Positions 8,643-17,562 of a DNA stretch of 64,000 nt are shown here, piece by piece. The stretch spans positions 1,550,001 through 1,614,000 of the forward strand of contig NZ_CP108464.1 of NCBI RefSeq assembly GCF_036226405.1, read 5' to 3'. The translations under genes and the position numbers were made by a program. Within the stretch, counting starts at the first letter, position 1; every line of letters starts with the position of its first letter. The notes below the pieces were generated by a model. That model did no database searches. It saw only the letters and a list, made by a program, of their open reading frames with translations, and had not been told where the DNA came from. The DNA comes from Streptomyces sp. NBC_01260. Its GTDB lineage: Bacteria; Actinomycetota; Actinomycetes; Streptomycetales; Streptomycetaceae.

Positions 8643-9470
8643 ATGACCTGGACCTTCACTGACGATGTCGACGCCTTCCTCGACGCGGCCGGTGGCTCGC
8701 TGACCGCCCGGCCGGCCGAGAACACCCTCGCGCTGACCGTCACCGCGAGCCTGCGCCGCCACGGCCCGCACGCCTTCACCGAGCACACCCCGGTGCTGGG
8801 CTGGTGGCGCGGGGCCGACGGCGCGGTGGCGGGGACCCTGGTGCAGACACCGCCCCGGCCCGCGGTGCTGAACGGGCTCGTCCCGGAATCGGTCGGTCCG
8901 CTGCTGGCCGCCCTCCCGCTCACCGGCGTCAACGCGGTGCGGGCCACGGCCGAGGCGGTGGCGGCCCACTGGCCGGGGCACCGCGTCGACGAGGAGCAGC
9001 GGCTCTACCGGCTGGGCGAGCCGGCACCGCCGTCGCCCGCTCCCGGCGGCCGGGCGAGGGCCTCGAATCCCGCGGACCGGGAGCTGCTGCTGCGCTGGTA
9101 CCGCGCGTTCGCGGCCGACATCGGCGAGCCGGCCGGGCACCCCGAACGGGCGGTGGACGAGCGGACGGCCGAAGGCCGGCTGACGCTCTGGGAGGACGGC
9201 GGCGTCCCCGTGTCGATGGCGGGCGTCTCGCCGAGGATCGCGGGCACGGTCCGGGTCGCACCGGTCTACACACCGCCGGAGCACCGCGGCCGGGGGTACG
9301 CGGCGGCGGTGACCGCGGAGGTCGGCCGCGCGGCCCGGGAGGCGGGCGCGGACGAGGTGCTGCTCTTCGCCGACCTGGCGAACCCGACGAGCAACGGCGT
9401 GTACGTGCGCATCGGCTACCGGACGGTCTGCGACCGGCTGCTGATCAGCGCGCGGGGCAGCGGTGGATGA
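8643..9470 (+). CDS. GNAT family N-acetyltransferase
   Basis: A 275-residue protein with a C-terminal GNAT domain: YTPPEHRGRGYAAAV is the acetyl-CoA pyrophosphate-binding motif A (near residue 205), followed by LANPTSNGVYVRIGY, the motif B region. The N-terminal half is a second, degenerate GNAT-like or substrate-binding half beginning WTFTDDVDAFL. The ATG at 8643 was preferred over an upstream in-frame codon because it matches the usual N terminus of such proteins. It lies just after paaX, but there is no evident link to aromatic degradation. Substrate unknown. Confidence 0.82.
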   Translation: MTWTFTDDVDAFLDAAGGSLTARPAENTLALTVTASLRRHGPHAFTEHTPVLGWWRGADGAVAGTLVQTPPRPAVLNGLVPESVGPLLAALPLTGVNAVRATAEAVAAHWPGHRVDEEQRLYRLGEPAPPSPAPGGRARASNPADRELLLRWYRAFAADIGEPAGHPERAVDERTAEGRLTLWEDGGVPVSMAGVSPRIAGTVRVAPVYTPPEHRGRGYAAAVTAEVGRAAREAGADEVLLFADLANPTSNGVYVRIGYRTVCDRLLISARGSGG

Positions 9471-9543
9471 GACTCCCGAGCCGGTCCGGAGGTCACGGCG
9501 AGCCTGGTGCGGTGGCGGCGGCAGCGAGATCCGGGGCAGCCGC

Positions 9544-11913
9544 TCAGCCCAGGGTGAGCCGCGGTTTCGGCGCGTCGGTGCGGCCGGTGGGCGGGATGCG
9601 GCTGCCCGCGCGGTACGGGAGCGGCCAGGGCGCGCCCGGACCCGCGTGGCCCTGCTCGGCGGCCGCGTGCAACGTCCAGTGCGGGTCGTACAGGTGCGGG
9701 CGGGCCAGTGCGCAGAGGTCGGCGCGGCCCGCCAGCAGCAGGGAGTTGACGTCGTCCCAGGAGGAGATGGCGCCCACCGCGATGACGGGCACGCACAGGG
9801 TGTTGCGGATCCGGTCGGCGTACGGGGTCTGGTAGGAGCGCCCGTACTCGGGCCGCTCAAAGGGGACGACCTGCCCGGTGGAGACGTCGATGGCGTCGGC
9901 GCCGTGCGCCACGAAGGCGCGGGCGATCTCGACAGCGTCCTCGGCCGTCGTGCCGCCCCGCGCCCAGTCCGTGGCGGAGATCCGGACGGTCATCGGCCGG
10001 TCGTCGGGCCACCGTTCGCGGACCGCGTCGAAGACCTCCAGCGGATAGCGGAGCCGGTTCTCCAGTGATCCGCCGTACCGGTCGGTGCGGTGGTTGGTGA
10101 GCGGCGAGAGGAAGCCGGAGAGCAGATAGCCGTGGGCGCAGTGGAGTTCGAGGAGGTCGAATCCGCAGGCGTCGGCGCGGTGGGCGGCGTCCGCGAACTG
10201 CTCGCGCACCGCGTCGAGACCGGCCCGGTCCAGGGTGTGCGGGACCTGGTTGACCCCGTGCGCGTACGGGATCGGGGAGGCCGCCACGAGTGGCCAGTCG
10301 CCTTCGTCGAGCGGCTGGTCGATGCCGTCCCACATGAGCTTGGTGGCGCCCTTGCGGCCGGAGTGGCCGAGTTGGACGCCGATGGCGGTGCCGGGCGATC
10401 CGGTGTGCACGAAGTCGGTGATCCGGGTCCAGGCGGTGGCCTGTGCGGAGGTGTAGAGGCCGGTGCAGCCGGGGGTGATGCGCCCCTCGGGACTCACGCA
10501 GACCATTTCCGTCATGACGAGCCCGGCGCCGCCGAGCGCTCTGGCCCCCAGGTGGACGAGGTGGAAGTCGCCGGGGACGCCGTCGGTGGCCGAGTACATG
10601 TCCATGGGCGACACGACGACGCGGTTGCGCAGTTCCAGCCCGCGCAGCCGCAGCGGGGTGAACATCGGCGGGGTGCCGGGCGGGCAGCCGAACTCCTCCT
10701 CGACGGCGGCGGTGAAGGAGGCGTCGCGCAGCCGGAGATTGTCGTGGGTGACGCGACGGCTGCGGGTGAGGAGGTTGAACGCGAACTGGCGGGGTGGCTG
10801 GTCGACGTAACGGCCCAGCTCCTCGAACCAGCGCAGGCTGGCCGCCGCGGCGCGCTGGGTCGATTCGACGACGGGGCGGCGCTCGCTCTCGTACGCGGCG
10901 AGGGCCGCGGGCAGGCCGGGCTGCTCCTCGATGCAGGCGGCGAGCGCGAGGGCGTCCTCGACGGCGAGTTTGGTGCCGGAGCCGATGGAGAAGTGCGCGG
11001 TGTGGGCGGCGTCGCCGATGAGGACCGTGTTGCCGTGCGACCAGTGGGCGTTGACGACGGTGCTGAAGGTGAGCCAGGAGGAGTTGTTGGAGCGCAGCGG
11101 CCGGCCGCCGAGCGCGTCGGCGAAGATCGCGGCGCAGTGCCGGGTCGACTCGGCCGGGTCGCAGGTGTCGAATCCGGCGGCCCGCCAGACCTCTTCGCGC
11201 ATCTCCACGATGACGGTCGAGGCGCCGGAGTCATCCGGCGGCCCGAAGGGCCTCGTTGAGGGGTGGCGGTCGGGCGACGGGCGGGAGAACGGATAGCCGT
11301 GCAGCTGCATCACCCCGTAGGCGGTCTCGGCGGTCTCGAAGCGGAAGGCGTCCAGGGCGAAGTCGGCGGCGAGCCAGATGTAGCGGCAGCGGTGGTTGGT
11401 GAGGCGGGGGCCGAAGCTGTCGGCGTGGGCGGTGCGGGTGGGGCTGTGCACCCCGTCGGCGGCGATCACCAGGTCGTAGGAGACGGCGAGTTCGGCGGCG
11501 GGCGGGGCCTGGGTGCGGAAGCGGAGCCGCACCCCGAGGGAGGCGCAGCGCTCGTGCAGGATCTCCAGGAGGCGGCGGCGGCCGAGCGCGGCGAAACCGT
11601 GACCGCCGGAGGTCTGGGTGTGGCCGCGGTGGACGATGTCTATGTCGTCCCACCGGACGAACTCCTTCTGGAGCGCGCGGTGGACCGTGGGGTCGGCGTG
11701 CTCGATGCCGCCGAGCGTCTCGTCGGAGAGGACGACGCCGAAGCCGAAGGTGTCGTCGGGGGCGTTGCGCTCCCAGAGGGTGATATCGCGCTCCGGGTCC
11801 AGCCTCTTGAGCAGCGCCGCGGCGTAGAGCCCGCCGGGGCCGCCGCCGATGACGGCGATGCGGTGCGGGCCGGCGGACGGATTGCCGGGGCGCGGGCCCG
11901 CGGGGGACGTCAT
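9544..11913 (-). CDS. Bifunctional aryl-CoA monooxygenase/reductase (2-aminobenzoyl-CoA or salicylyl-CoA type)
   Basis: A 789-residue two-domain flavoenzyme. Residues 1-400 are a group A FAD monooxygenase (GGGPGGLYAAALL near residue 24; GDAAHTAHFSIGSGT near 310). Residues 410-789 are an old-yellow-enzyme TIM barrel with FMN-binding features: ELRNRVVVSPMDMY, the catalytic-type LHCAHGYLLSGFLSP, NHRTDRYGGSLENR and ALARPHLYDPHW. This exact domain pair is known from 2-aminobenzoyl-CoA monooxygenase/reductase and from enzymes annotated as salicylyl-CoA 5-hydroxylase/oxidoreductase. It hydroxylates the CoA-bound ring and then reduces it, dearomatising it without ring-cleaving dioxygenases. It sits 4 nt after the enoyl-CoA hydratase gene, in the same operon. 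Confidence 0.92.
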   Translation of the reverse strand: MTSPAGPRPGNPSAGPHRIAVIGGGPGGLYAAALLKRLDPERDITLWERNAPDDTFGFGVVLSDETLGGIEHADPTVHRALQKEFVRWDDIDIVHRGHTQTSGGHGFAALGRRRLLEILHERCASLGVRLRFRTQAPPAAELAVSYDLVIAADGVHSPTRTAHADSFGPRLTNHRCRYIWLAADFALDAFRFETAETAYGVMQLHGYPFSRPSPDRHPSTRPFGPPDDSGASTVIVEMREEVWRAAGFDTCDPAESTRHCAAIFADALGGRPLRSNNSSWLTFSTVVNAHWSHGNTVLIGDAAHTAHFSIGSGTKLAVEDALALAACIEEQPGLPAALAAYESERRPVVESTQRAAAASLRWFEELGRYVDQPPRQFAFNLLTRSRRVTHDNLRLRDASFTAAVEEEFGCPPGTPPMFTPLRLRGLELRNRVVVSPMDMYSATDGVPGDFHLVHLGARALGGAGLVMTEMVCVSPEGRITPGCTGLYTSAQATAWTRITDFVHTGSPGTAIGVQLGHSGRKGATKLMWDGIDQPLDEGDWPLVAASPIPYAHGVNQVPHTLDRAGLDAVREQFADAAHRADACGFDLLELHCAHGYLLSGFLSPLTNHRTDRYGGSLENRLRYPLEVFDAVRERWPDDRPMTVRISATDWARGGTTAEDAVEIARAFVAHGADAIDVSTGQVVPFERPEYGRSYQTPYADRIRNTLCVPVIAVGAISSWDDVNSLLLAGRADLCALARPHLYDPHWTLHAAAEQGHAGPGAPWPLPYRAGSRIPPTGRTDAPKPRLTLG

Positions 11914-11917
11914 CGCG

Positions 11918-12745
11918 CTACCGGCCTTGCCACTTCGGCGGCCGCTTCTCGGTGAAGGCGGCGTGGAACTCGGCGTAGTCCTCGCCGTGCATCAGCAGGG
12001 CCTGGGTGGCGGCGTCCATCTCGACGGCGGCGGCCATCGGCATGTCGAGCTCGGCGGTGAGCAGCGCCTTCGTCTGGGCGAGGGCGAGCGCGGGGCCGTC
12101 CGCGAGGCGGCGGGCGAGCTCCGCGGCCCGTTCGTCGGCTCGGCCCTCCTCGACCAGGTCGCTGATCAGCCCGATGCGTGCCGCCTCGGGCGCGCGGACG
12201 GGTTCGCCGAGCATCAGCAGCCTGGTGGCATGGCCGAGACCCACCACCCGGGGCAGCAGATAGGCGGCGCCCATGTCGCCGCCGGAGAGCCCGACCCGGG
12301 TGAAGAGGAAGGCGAACCGGGCCGACGGGTCGGCGACCCGGAAGTCGGCGGCCAGCGCGAGGACGGCGCCCGCTCCCGCGGCGACCCCGTGCACGGCCGC
12401 GACGACGGGGAACGGGCATTCACGCAGGGCCCGTACGACCTGACCGGTCATCCGGTTGAAGTCCAGCAGCTGAGCGGTGTCCATCGCGAGGGTGGCGCCG
12501 ATGATCTCGTCCACATCGCCGCCGGAGCAGAAGCCGCGCCCCTCACCGGCCAGCACCAGGGCCCGCACGGAGCGCTCCCTGGACAGCTCGGCCAGCAGAT
12601 CGCGCAGATCGGCATAGGCGCCGAAGGTCAGCGCATTGAGTTTCTCGGGGCGGGCGAGGGTGACGGTGGCGACACCGTCGCGCGTCGTGACCCGGAGATG
12701 GCGCCAGTTCTCCGTACGTGGCGCGGAACTGGGAAACGGGCTCAT
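11918..12745 (-). CDS. Enoyl-CoA hydratase family protein
   Basis: A 275-residue crotonase-fold protein. The oxyanion-hole and active-site blocks are visible: VTLARPEKLNALTF, GEGRGFCSGGDVDE, and HGVAAGAGAVLALAADFRVA with FTRVGLSGGDMGAAYLLPR. It is the first gene of the two-gene unit with the aryl-CoA monooxygenase/reductase. It probably hydrates, or opens the ring of, the dearomatised CoA intermediate in the same pathway; the exact reaction cannot be read from sequence. ATG start; the region upstream is shared with the divergent ATPase gene. Confidence 0.9.
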   Translation of the reverse strand: MSPFPSSAPRTENWRHLRVTTRDGVATVTLARPEKLNALTFGAYADLRDLLAELSRERSVRALVLAGEGRGFCSGGDVDEIIGATLAMDTAQLLDFNRMTGQVVRALRECPFPVVAAVHGVAAGAGAVLALAADFRVADPSARFAFLFTRVGLSGGDMGAAYLLPRVVGLGHATRLLMLGEPVRAPEAARIGLISDLVEEGRADERAAELARRLADGPALALAQTKALLTAELDMPMAAAVEMDAATQALLMHGEDYAEFHAAFTEKRPPKWQGR

Positions 12746-12803
12746 GGAGGGTGATCCCCTTCAGCCGTCGGGCTGCTGCTTGCCTCGAATTTATCACTCG
12801 TAC

Positions 12804-12817
12804 GTGACTCCCGTCAC
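12804..12817. promoter_or_regulatory. Small dyad in the hydratase/ATPase divergent promoter region
   Basis: GTGAC-TCCC-GTCAC forms a 5-bp dyad with a 4-nt centre, embedded in a looser ACTCGT...ACGAGT repeat, 60-75 nt upstream of the enoyl-CoA hydratase start. It may be an operator (PaaX is the nearest candidate); weak support. Confidence 0.35.
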
Positions 12818-12927
12818 GAGTACGCGATATGCGGAGCGTGAGACCGGAGTGACGAAAGTCCCCTTCGTACCGGTCGACAGTCCCTTGTCCGGGCCGTGAC
12901 GCTTCGTATGGTTGAGACCAAGAAGCA

Positions 12928-13434
12928 ATGTGTTCCGTGAACGTCTCGACCTCCGAACGGAATCCCGCCGTGCCACCCGATGTCCCCGCTCCCGCCTCCT
13001 GGCGGATCGCACTGCCGCACTCGGCCGCGGCGGTGCCGATCGCCCGCGCCCTGATCCGTACGGCGCTGGCGGACATCGAGGCCCCGGCGGACAGCGACAC
13101 CGCCGAACTGCTCACCTCCGAACTGGTCGCCAACGCGGTGGAGCACACCCTCGGGGACGAGCCCATCCAGCTGGTGGTGGAACTGCTGCCGACCGGCTGC
13201 CAGGTGGAGGTGCACGACCACGATCCCGCCCCGCCGGGCGATCTCTCCTGCCCGGAGCCGGGCAGCGAGCCGGACCTCTGGCAGGAGCACGGCCGGGGGC
13301 TGCTGCTGATCCGCACCCTCAGCTCGTCCTGCGGTCACCGCACGACGGAACAGGGCAAGGCGGTGTGGTTCACCCTGCCCTCACTCACCCTGCCCTCACC
13401 CGCGCTGCCGTCACCAGCACCGCCGGCGGACTGA
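12928..13434 (+). CDS. ATP-binding protein of the anti-sigma-factor kinase (HATPase_c_2) type
   Basis: A 168-residue single-domain GHKL ATPase. The N-box is ELVANAVEH (about residue 66) and the G2 box HGRGLLLI (about residue 121). Streptomyces encode dozens of such stand-alone proteins related to SpoIIAB/RsbW; they typically phosphorylate an anti-anti-sigma factor or bind a sigma factor. No partner gene is adjacent, so the target is unknown. The last 20 residues are a low-complexity Leu/Pro/Ser tail (SLTLPSPALPSP) encoded by a tandem imperfect repeat. The gene is divergent from the enoyl-CoA hydratase and convergent with the permease. Confidence 0.85.
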   Translation: MCSVNVSTSERNPAVPPDVPAPASWRIALPHSAAAVPIARALIRTALADIEAPADSDTAELLTSELVANAVEHTLGDEPIQLVVELLPTGCQVEVHDHDPAPPGDLSCPEPGSEPDLWQEHGRGLLLIRTLSSSCGHRTTEQGKAVWFTLPSLTLPSPALPSPAPPAD

Positions 13435-13468
13435 CCGGGCGGCGGGACGGCCTGCGCAAGGGCGGGGA

Positions 13469-14896
13469 TCAGCCCGCTTTCCGGCCGGCCAGTCGTGACC
13501 GGCTTCGGCCGTAGCAGGCGTACAGCACCGCACCGACCGCGAGGAACACCGCGAACTGCACCCAGGTCGTCCAGCCGGTCCCGTACATGAGATAGACGCA
13601 GAAACCGACGCCGAGGACCGGGCCGACGGGGTGGAGCGGAATCCGGAAGGAGCCCCTCACCTCGGGGTTGCGGTGGCGCAGCACGATCACCGCGATGTTG
13701 ACCGCGACCATGGTGGCGAGCGTCCCGATGGTCGTCAGGTTCACCACCACGTCGAGTGAGGAGAAGGCCGCCGGCACGGCGAAGACGGTGGCCACGATCC
13801 AGGTGTTGGCGACCGGCGTCGAGGTCCGCGGCGAGACCCGTTCGAAGACCCGCGGGACCAGGCCGTCACGCGACATCGACATGAGGATGCGGGTCTGCCC
13901 GTACATCACCGCGAGGACGACGGAGGCGATGGCGACGATCGCCCCGAAGGCGATGATCCCGCCGCCGACCGTCGAGTCGGTGACCTGGTTGACGATCAAC
14001 GAGAGGGCGGCCGGCTTGTCCGAGACGGCATCCGGGCCGAGGGCGCCGATGGCGGCGAGGGCGACCGCGCAGTAGAGCACCGTGACCAGGCCGATGCAGA
14101 TCATGATCGCCAGCGGGATGTTCCGCCGGGGGTTCTTGACCTCCTCGCCCGCGGTGGTGATGGCGTCGAACCCGATGTACGAGAAGAACGCCAGCGATGC
14201 CCCCGCGGTGATGCCGCCCGCGCCGTGGGCCGCGAACGGGGTGAGGTTGCCGTGCTCGAAGGCGGTGAAGGCGATGGCGCAGAACATGATCAGAACGGTG
14301 ATCTTGAGGACCGCCATCGCGGCCGTGGCCCCCGCGCTCTCGCGGATGCCCCGCACCAGCAGGGTGGCGGCCATCATGACCACGATGACCGCGGGCAGGT
14401 TGATCACGCCGCCGTCGCCGGGTCCCGAGGAGAGCGCGGCGGGCAGCTGCCATCCGAAGAGGCTGTTGAGCAGCTCGTTCACGTACTGACTCCAGCCCAC
14501 CGCCACGGCGGAGACGGATACGCCGTACTCCAGGAGCAGGCACCAGCCGACGAGGAAGGCGACGCGTTCACCGAGGGTGGCGTAGGCGAAGGAGTACGAG
14601 CTGCCGGAGACCGGGATCGCGCTGCCCAGCTCGGCGAAGGAGAACGCGGTGAAGATGCAGGTGATCGCGGCGAGCACGAAGGACAGCACGACGGCGGGGC
14701 CGGCCGCGGCGACACTGTCGGAGAGGCCGACGAAGATGCCGGTGCCGACCACTGCGCCGACTCCGAAGCACACCAGCTGGAAGAGCCCCATGGTGCGCTT
14801 GAGGCCGTGCCCCTCAAGGTCGGCCCCCGACTCGGCGATCAGCTGGTGGGGGTCCTTGACGCGGCGTGGCGGGCCGGGCAGACGCAGGGGGGTCAC
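13469..14896 (-). CDS. APC superfamily amino-acid permease
   Basis: A 475-residue membrane transporter of the cationic amino-acid/CAT-like branch of the APC superfamily, with about 12 hydrophobic segments. The first, GLFQLVCFGVGAVVGTGIF, carries the family G-G-x-GTGIF signature, followed by a conserved SFAELGSAIPVSGSSY loop. I chose the GTG at 14896; the frame stays open upstream through the terminator hairpin of the preceding gene, so longer starts are unlikely. Position next to arginine deiminase and ornithine carbamoyltransferase suggests import of arginine or exchange with ornithine; inferred. Confidence 0.87.
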   Translation of the reverse strand: MTPLRLPGPPRRVKDPHQLIAESGADLEGHGLKRTMGLFQLVCFGVGAVVGTGIFVGLSDSVAAAGPAVVLSFVLAAITCIFTAFSFAELGSAIPVSGSSYSFAYATLGERVAFLVGWCLLLEYGVSVSAVAVGWSQYVNELLNSLFGWQLPAALSSGPGDGGVINLPAVIVVMMAATLLVRGIRESAGATAAMAVLKITVLIMFCAIAFTAFEHGNLTPFAAHGAGGITAGASLAFFSYIGFDAITTAGEEVKNPRRNIPLAIMICIGLVTVLYCAVALAAIGALGPDAVSDKPAALSLIVNQVTDSTVGGGIIAFGAIVAIASVVLAVMYGQTRILMSMSRDGLVPRVFERVSPRTSTPVANTWIVATVFAVPAAFSSLDVVVNLTTIGTLATMVAVNIAVIVLRHRNPEVRGSFRIPLHPVGPVLGVGFCVYLMYGTGWTTWVQFAVFLAVGAVLYACYGRSRSRLAGRKAG

Positions 14897-14971
14897 GAGG
14901 TTGTTCTCATCTCTGGTGTCACCTGTGGGGGGGCGGTGCGTCCGGAGGCGTGGGGGCCGGTGGGGCACACG

Positions 14972-15006
14972 AAAAATGGGGTTCGAGCGTGCGAGCTCGA
15001 ACCCCA
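14972..15006 (-). terminator. Rho-independent terminator after ornithine carbamoyltransferase
   Basis: On the minus strand a 12-bp perfect stem (TGGGGTTCGAGC, loop of 6, GCTCGAACCCCA) is followed directly by TTTTT. It separates ornithine carbamoyltransferase from the permease gene, so the permease probably has its own promoter. Confidence 0.85.
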
Positions 15007-15034
15007 CCGACGGAGACCATGATAGGCACTCGTG

Positions 15035-15068
15035 CGCATGTTCACCCACTTGGGTGCATGAACATGCG
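15035..15068. repeat. Inverted repeat just downstream of ornithine carbamoyltransferase
   Basis: CGCATGTTCA (15035-15044) pairs with TGAACATGCG (15059-15068); an inner CCCA/TGGG adds to the stem. It could be a second 3' hairpin or a protein-binding palindrome; it resembles ArgR half-sites (TGCAT, TTCA) only loosely. Confidence 0.55.
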
Positions 15069-15079
15069 GTTTGTCCGGG

Positions 15080-16084
15080 TCAGTGCCCGGCCAGCGTCGC
15101 GACCAGCACCGCCTTGATCGTGTGCATCCGGTTCTCCGCCTCGTCGAAGACGACCGAGTGGGCGGACTCGAAGACCTCGTCGCTGACCTCCAGCTCGGTC
15201 AGACCGTGCCTGAGGTGAATCTCCCGCCCCACCTTGGTGCCGAGGTCGTGGTAGGCCGGGAGGCAGTGCAGGAACTTCACGTCGGCGTTGCCGCTGGCCC
15301 GCAGGACGTCCATGGTGACGGCATACGGCGCGAGGGCGGCGATGCGCTCGTCCCAGACCTCCTTGGGCTCCCCCATCGAGACCCAGACGTCGGTGGCGAC
15401 GAAGTCGGCGCCGCGCACGCCCTCGGCGATGTCCTCGGTGAGCGTGACGGTCGCCCCGCTGCCCTCGGCGAGCCTGCGGGCCTCCGCGACGATCCCGTCG
15501 GCGGGCCAGTAGGCCTTCGGCGCGACGATCCGTACGTCCATGCCCAGCAGGGCACCGGTGACCAGGTAGGAGTTGCCCATGTTGAACCGGGCGTCACCGA
15601 GGTAGGCGAAGGCGATCCGCTCCAGCGGCTTCGCACTGTGCTCGGTCATGGTGAGGCAGTCGGCGAGCATCTGGGTGGGGTGCCAGTCGTCGGAGAGCCC
15701 GTTGAAGACGGGCACCCCGCCGTACGCGGCCAGTTCCTCGATGGCCGCCTGGCTGTCACCGCGGTACTCGATGCCGTCGAACATCCGGCCGAGGACACGC
15801 GCGGTGTCCTTCACCGACTCCTTGTGACCCATCTGGGAGCCGGACGGATCGAGGTACGTCGTGGCCGCGCCCTGATCGGCGGCGGCCACCTCGAACGCGC
15901 ACCGGGTGCGGGTCGAGGTCTTCTCGAAGATCAGCGCGATGTTCCGGCCGCGCAGCCGCTGCACCTCGGCCCCCGCCTTCTTCGCGGCCTTCAGCTCTGC
16001 TGCCAGGTCGATCAGTCCGCGGAACTCCTCGGCCGTGAAGTCCAGCTCCTTGATGAAGTGGCGGCCTGCGAGGTCTATGGCCAT
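15080..16084 (-). CDS. Ornithine carbamoyltransferase
   Basis: A 334-residue OTCase with the carbamoyl-phosphate loop EKTSTRTR (near residue 55), HPTQ motif ([11 protein letters not shown]), and the HCLP active-site motif ([10 protein letters not shown]). It converts ornithine and carbamoyl phosphate to citrulline and phosphate, or the reverse in catabolism. It follows arginine deiminase on the same strand with a 144-nt gap holding an ArgR-like palindrome, so it is best read as the catabolic ArcB partner. No carbamate kinase gene is present in the window. Terminated by the hairpin at 14972-15006. Confidence 0.93.
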   Translation of the reverse strand: MAIDLAGRHFIKELDFTAEEFRGLIDLAAELKAAKKAGAEVQRLRGRNIALIFEKTSTRTRCAFEVAAADQGAATTYLDPSGSQMGHKESVKDTARVLGRMFDGIEYRGDSQAAIEELAAYGGVPVFNGLSDDWHPTQMLADCLTMTEHSAKPLERIAFAYLGDARFNMGNSYLVTGALLGMDVRIVAPKAYWPADGIVAEARRLAEGSGATVTLTEDIAEGVRGADFVATDVWVSMGEPKEVWDERIAALAPYAVTMDVLRASGNADVKFLHCLPAYHDLGTKVGREIHLRHGLTELEVSDEVFESAHSVVFDEAENRMHTIKAVLVATLAGH

Positions 16085-16136
16085 GGTGACTGCTCCTGGG
16101 TCGGGCGGGGGGACGCAAACGCTAACCCTGGAAGTC

Positions 16137-16160
16137 TATACGATGCAGTGCATCGCTATA
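16137..16160. promoter_or_regulatory. Palindromic operator candidate (ArgR-box-like) upstream of ornithine carbamoyltransferase
   Basis: CGATGCA-G-TGCATCG (16141-16155) is a perfect 15-bp palindrome flanked on both sides by TATA. It lies 53-76 nt before the start codon. TGCAT-type dyads of this size are typical of arginine-repressor boxes, and the gene is an arginine gene; identity of the regulator is inferred. Confidence 0.6.
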
Positions 16161-16228
16161 CAGGCCGCTTCCGGTGCCCCGCCGACCCGCGCCGCGCACC
16201 CCGGGCACGCCCGACCGCGGCCCGGCGG

Positions 16229-17461
16229 TCACACCGGATCGCGGACCACCGGACAGCTCATGCAGCGGGGCCCGCCCCGGCCCCGGCCCAGTTCGCTGCC
16301 GCGGATCTCGATGACCTCGATTCCTTCGTTGCGCAGGTGGGTGTTGGTGGTGGCGTTGCGCTCGTAGGCGACGACGACGCCCGGTTCGACGGCCAGGACG
16401 TTGCAGCCGTCGTCCCACTGCTCGCGCTCGGCGGCGTGCACGTCCTGGATGGCGGTGAGGACCCGGATCGAGTCCAGCCCCAACGCCTCGGCGATGGCGC
16501 GGTGCATGTGCTCGGGCGGATGGTCGGTGACCTTGAGGTCACGAGGGCCGTCTCCCGGCTCGATGGTGTACGAGCGGAGCATGCCCAGGCCCGCGTACTT
16601 GGTGAAGGTGTCCCCGTCGACCATCGTCATCACCGTGTCCAGGTGCATGAACGCCCGGCTCTTGGGCATGTCGAGCGCCACGATCGTCCGGGCGGACCCG
16701 GCGTCGAAGAGTCCGCGGGCCAGCATCTCCACCGCCTGCGGGGTGGTGCGCTCACTCATCCCGATGAGGACGGCGCCCCGGCCGATGACCAGGACGTCGC
16801 CGCCCTCGATGGTGGAGGGGTAGTCGTCCTGCCCCTGCGACCAGTGGTGGAAGGCGCCTGCGTCGGGCCCGGTGAAGAGCGGATGGTGCCCGTAGATCGC
16901 CTCGAAGTGGACCGTCTCGCGCTGCCGGGCCGGCCAGCGCATGGCGTTGATGGAGACCCCGTCGTAGATCCAGGCCGAGGTGTCGCGGGTGAAGAGGTGG
17001 TTCGGCAGCGGCCCGAGCAGGAAGTCGTCCAGGTCCATGACGTGGAAGCGGACCGAGGTCGGCTCGTGGTGCCGCTCCAGGAACTCCCGTTTGGTCATCC
17101 CGCCGACCAGCGCCTCGCAGAGTTCGGTGGCGGACAGCTCCTCGAAGGCGGCCCGCAGGTGTTCGGTGGCGAGCGGGCCGTACTCCTTCTCCTCGAAGAC
17201 CCGGTCCAGCACGAGCCGCCGGGCCACCGGGATCTCCAGCGACTCACGGAGCAGGTCCCCGAAGAGGTGTACCTCGACGCCGCGGTCGCGCAGCACGTCC
17301 GCGAAGCCGTCGTGCTCCTGGCGGGCCCGGCGCACCCAGAGCACGTCGTCGAAGAGCAACGCGTCCTTGTTGCTCGGGGTGAGCCGTTTCAGTTCCAGAT
17401 CGGGGCGGTGCACGATGACGCGGCGCAGCCGCCCGGCCTCGGAGTCGACATGGAATCCCAT
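16229..17461 (-). CDS. arcA: Arginine deiminase
   Basis: A 410-residue arginine deiminase. Hallmarks are FTRD (in [12 protein letters not shown]), EGGD (STIEGGDVL), HLDTV ([11 protein letters not shown]) and the C-terminal [12 protein letters not shown] with the nucleophilic Cys near residue 402. It hydrolyses arginine to citrulline and ammonia. The frame is open 57 codons upstream, but the ATG giving [10 protein letters not shown] matches the family start, and the extension would run into the terminator of the gene before it. First gene of the arc unit, cytoplasmic. Likely arginine-responsive, given the palindrome downstream of it. Confidence 0.94.
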   Translation of the reverse strand: MGFHVDSEAGRLRRVIVHRPDLELKRLTPSNKDALLFDDVLWVRRARQEHDGFADVLRDRGVEVHLFGDLLRESLEIPVARRLVLDRVFEEKEYGPLATEHLRAAFEELSATELCEALVGGMTKREFLERHHEPTSVRFHVMDLDDFLLGPLPNHLFTRDTSAWIYDGVSINAMRWPARQRETVHFEAIYGHHPLFTGPDAGAFHHWSQGQDDYPSTIEGGDVLVIGRGAVLIGMSERTTPQAVEMLARGLFDAGSARTIVALDMPKSRAFMHLDTVMTMVDGDTFTKYAGLGMLRSYTIEPGDGPRDLKVTDHPPEHMHRAIAEALGLDSIRVLTAIQDVHAAEREQWDDGCNVLAVEPGVVVAYERNATTNTHLRNEGIEVIEIRGSELGRGRGGPRCMSCPVVRDPV

Positions 17462-17520
17462 GCCCACATCCTCACCACGCGGAGCGCCGTTCACCCGGCG
17501 AATCGCCTGCCGGTTCTTCC

Positions 17521-17553
17521 GGCGGACCCGGGGGCGTGGCCCCCGGGTCCGCC
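17521..17553 (-). terminator. Strong hairpin terminator after pnkp
   Basis: A perfect 15-bp inverted repeat (17521-17535 and 17539-17553) with a GTG loop, 10 nt beyond the pnkp stop codon. It isolates the RNA-repair genes from arcA. Confidence 0.82.
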
Positions 17554-17562
17554 GGGCGGATC

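Noticed and set aside
4445..12745. Phenylacetate degradation cluster (because of PaaX)
   Set aside because: No paaABCDE epoxidase, paaK, paaZ or paaG genes; the two-domain monooxygenase and ligase point to 2-aminobenzoate or salicylate.
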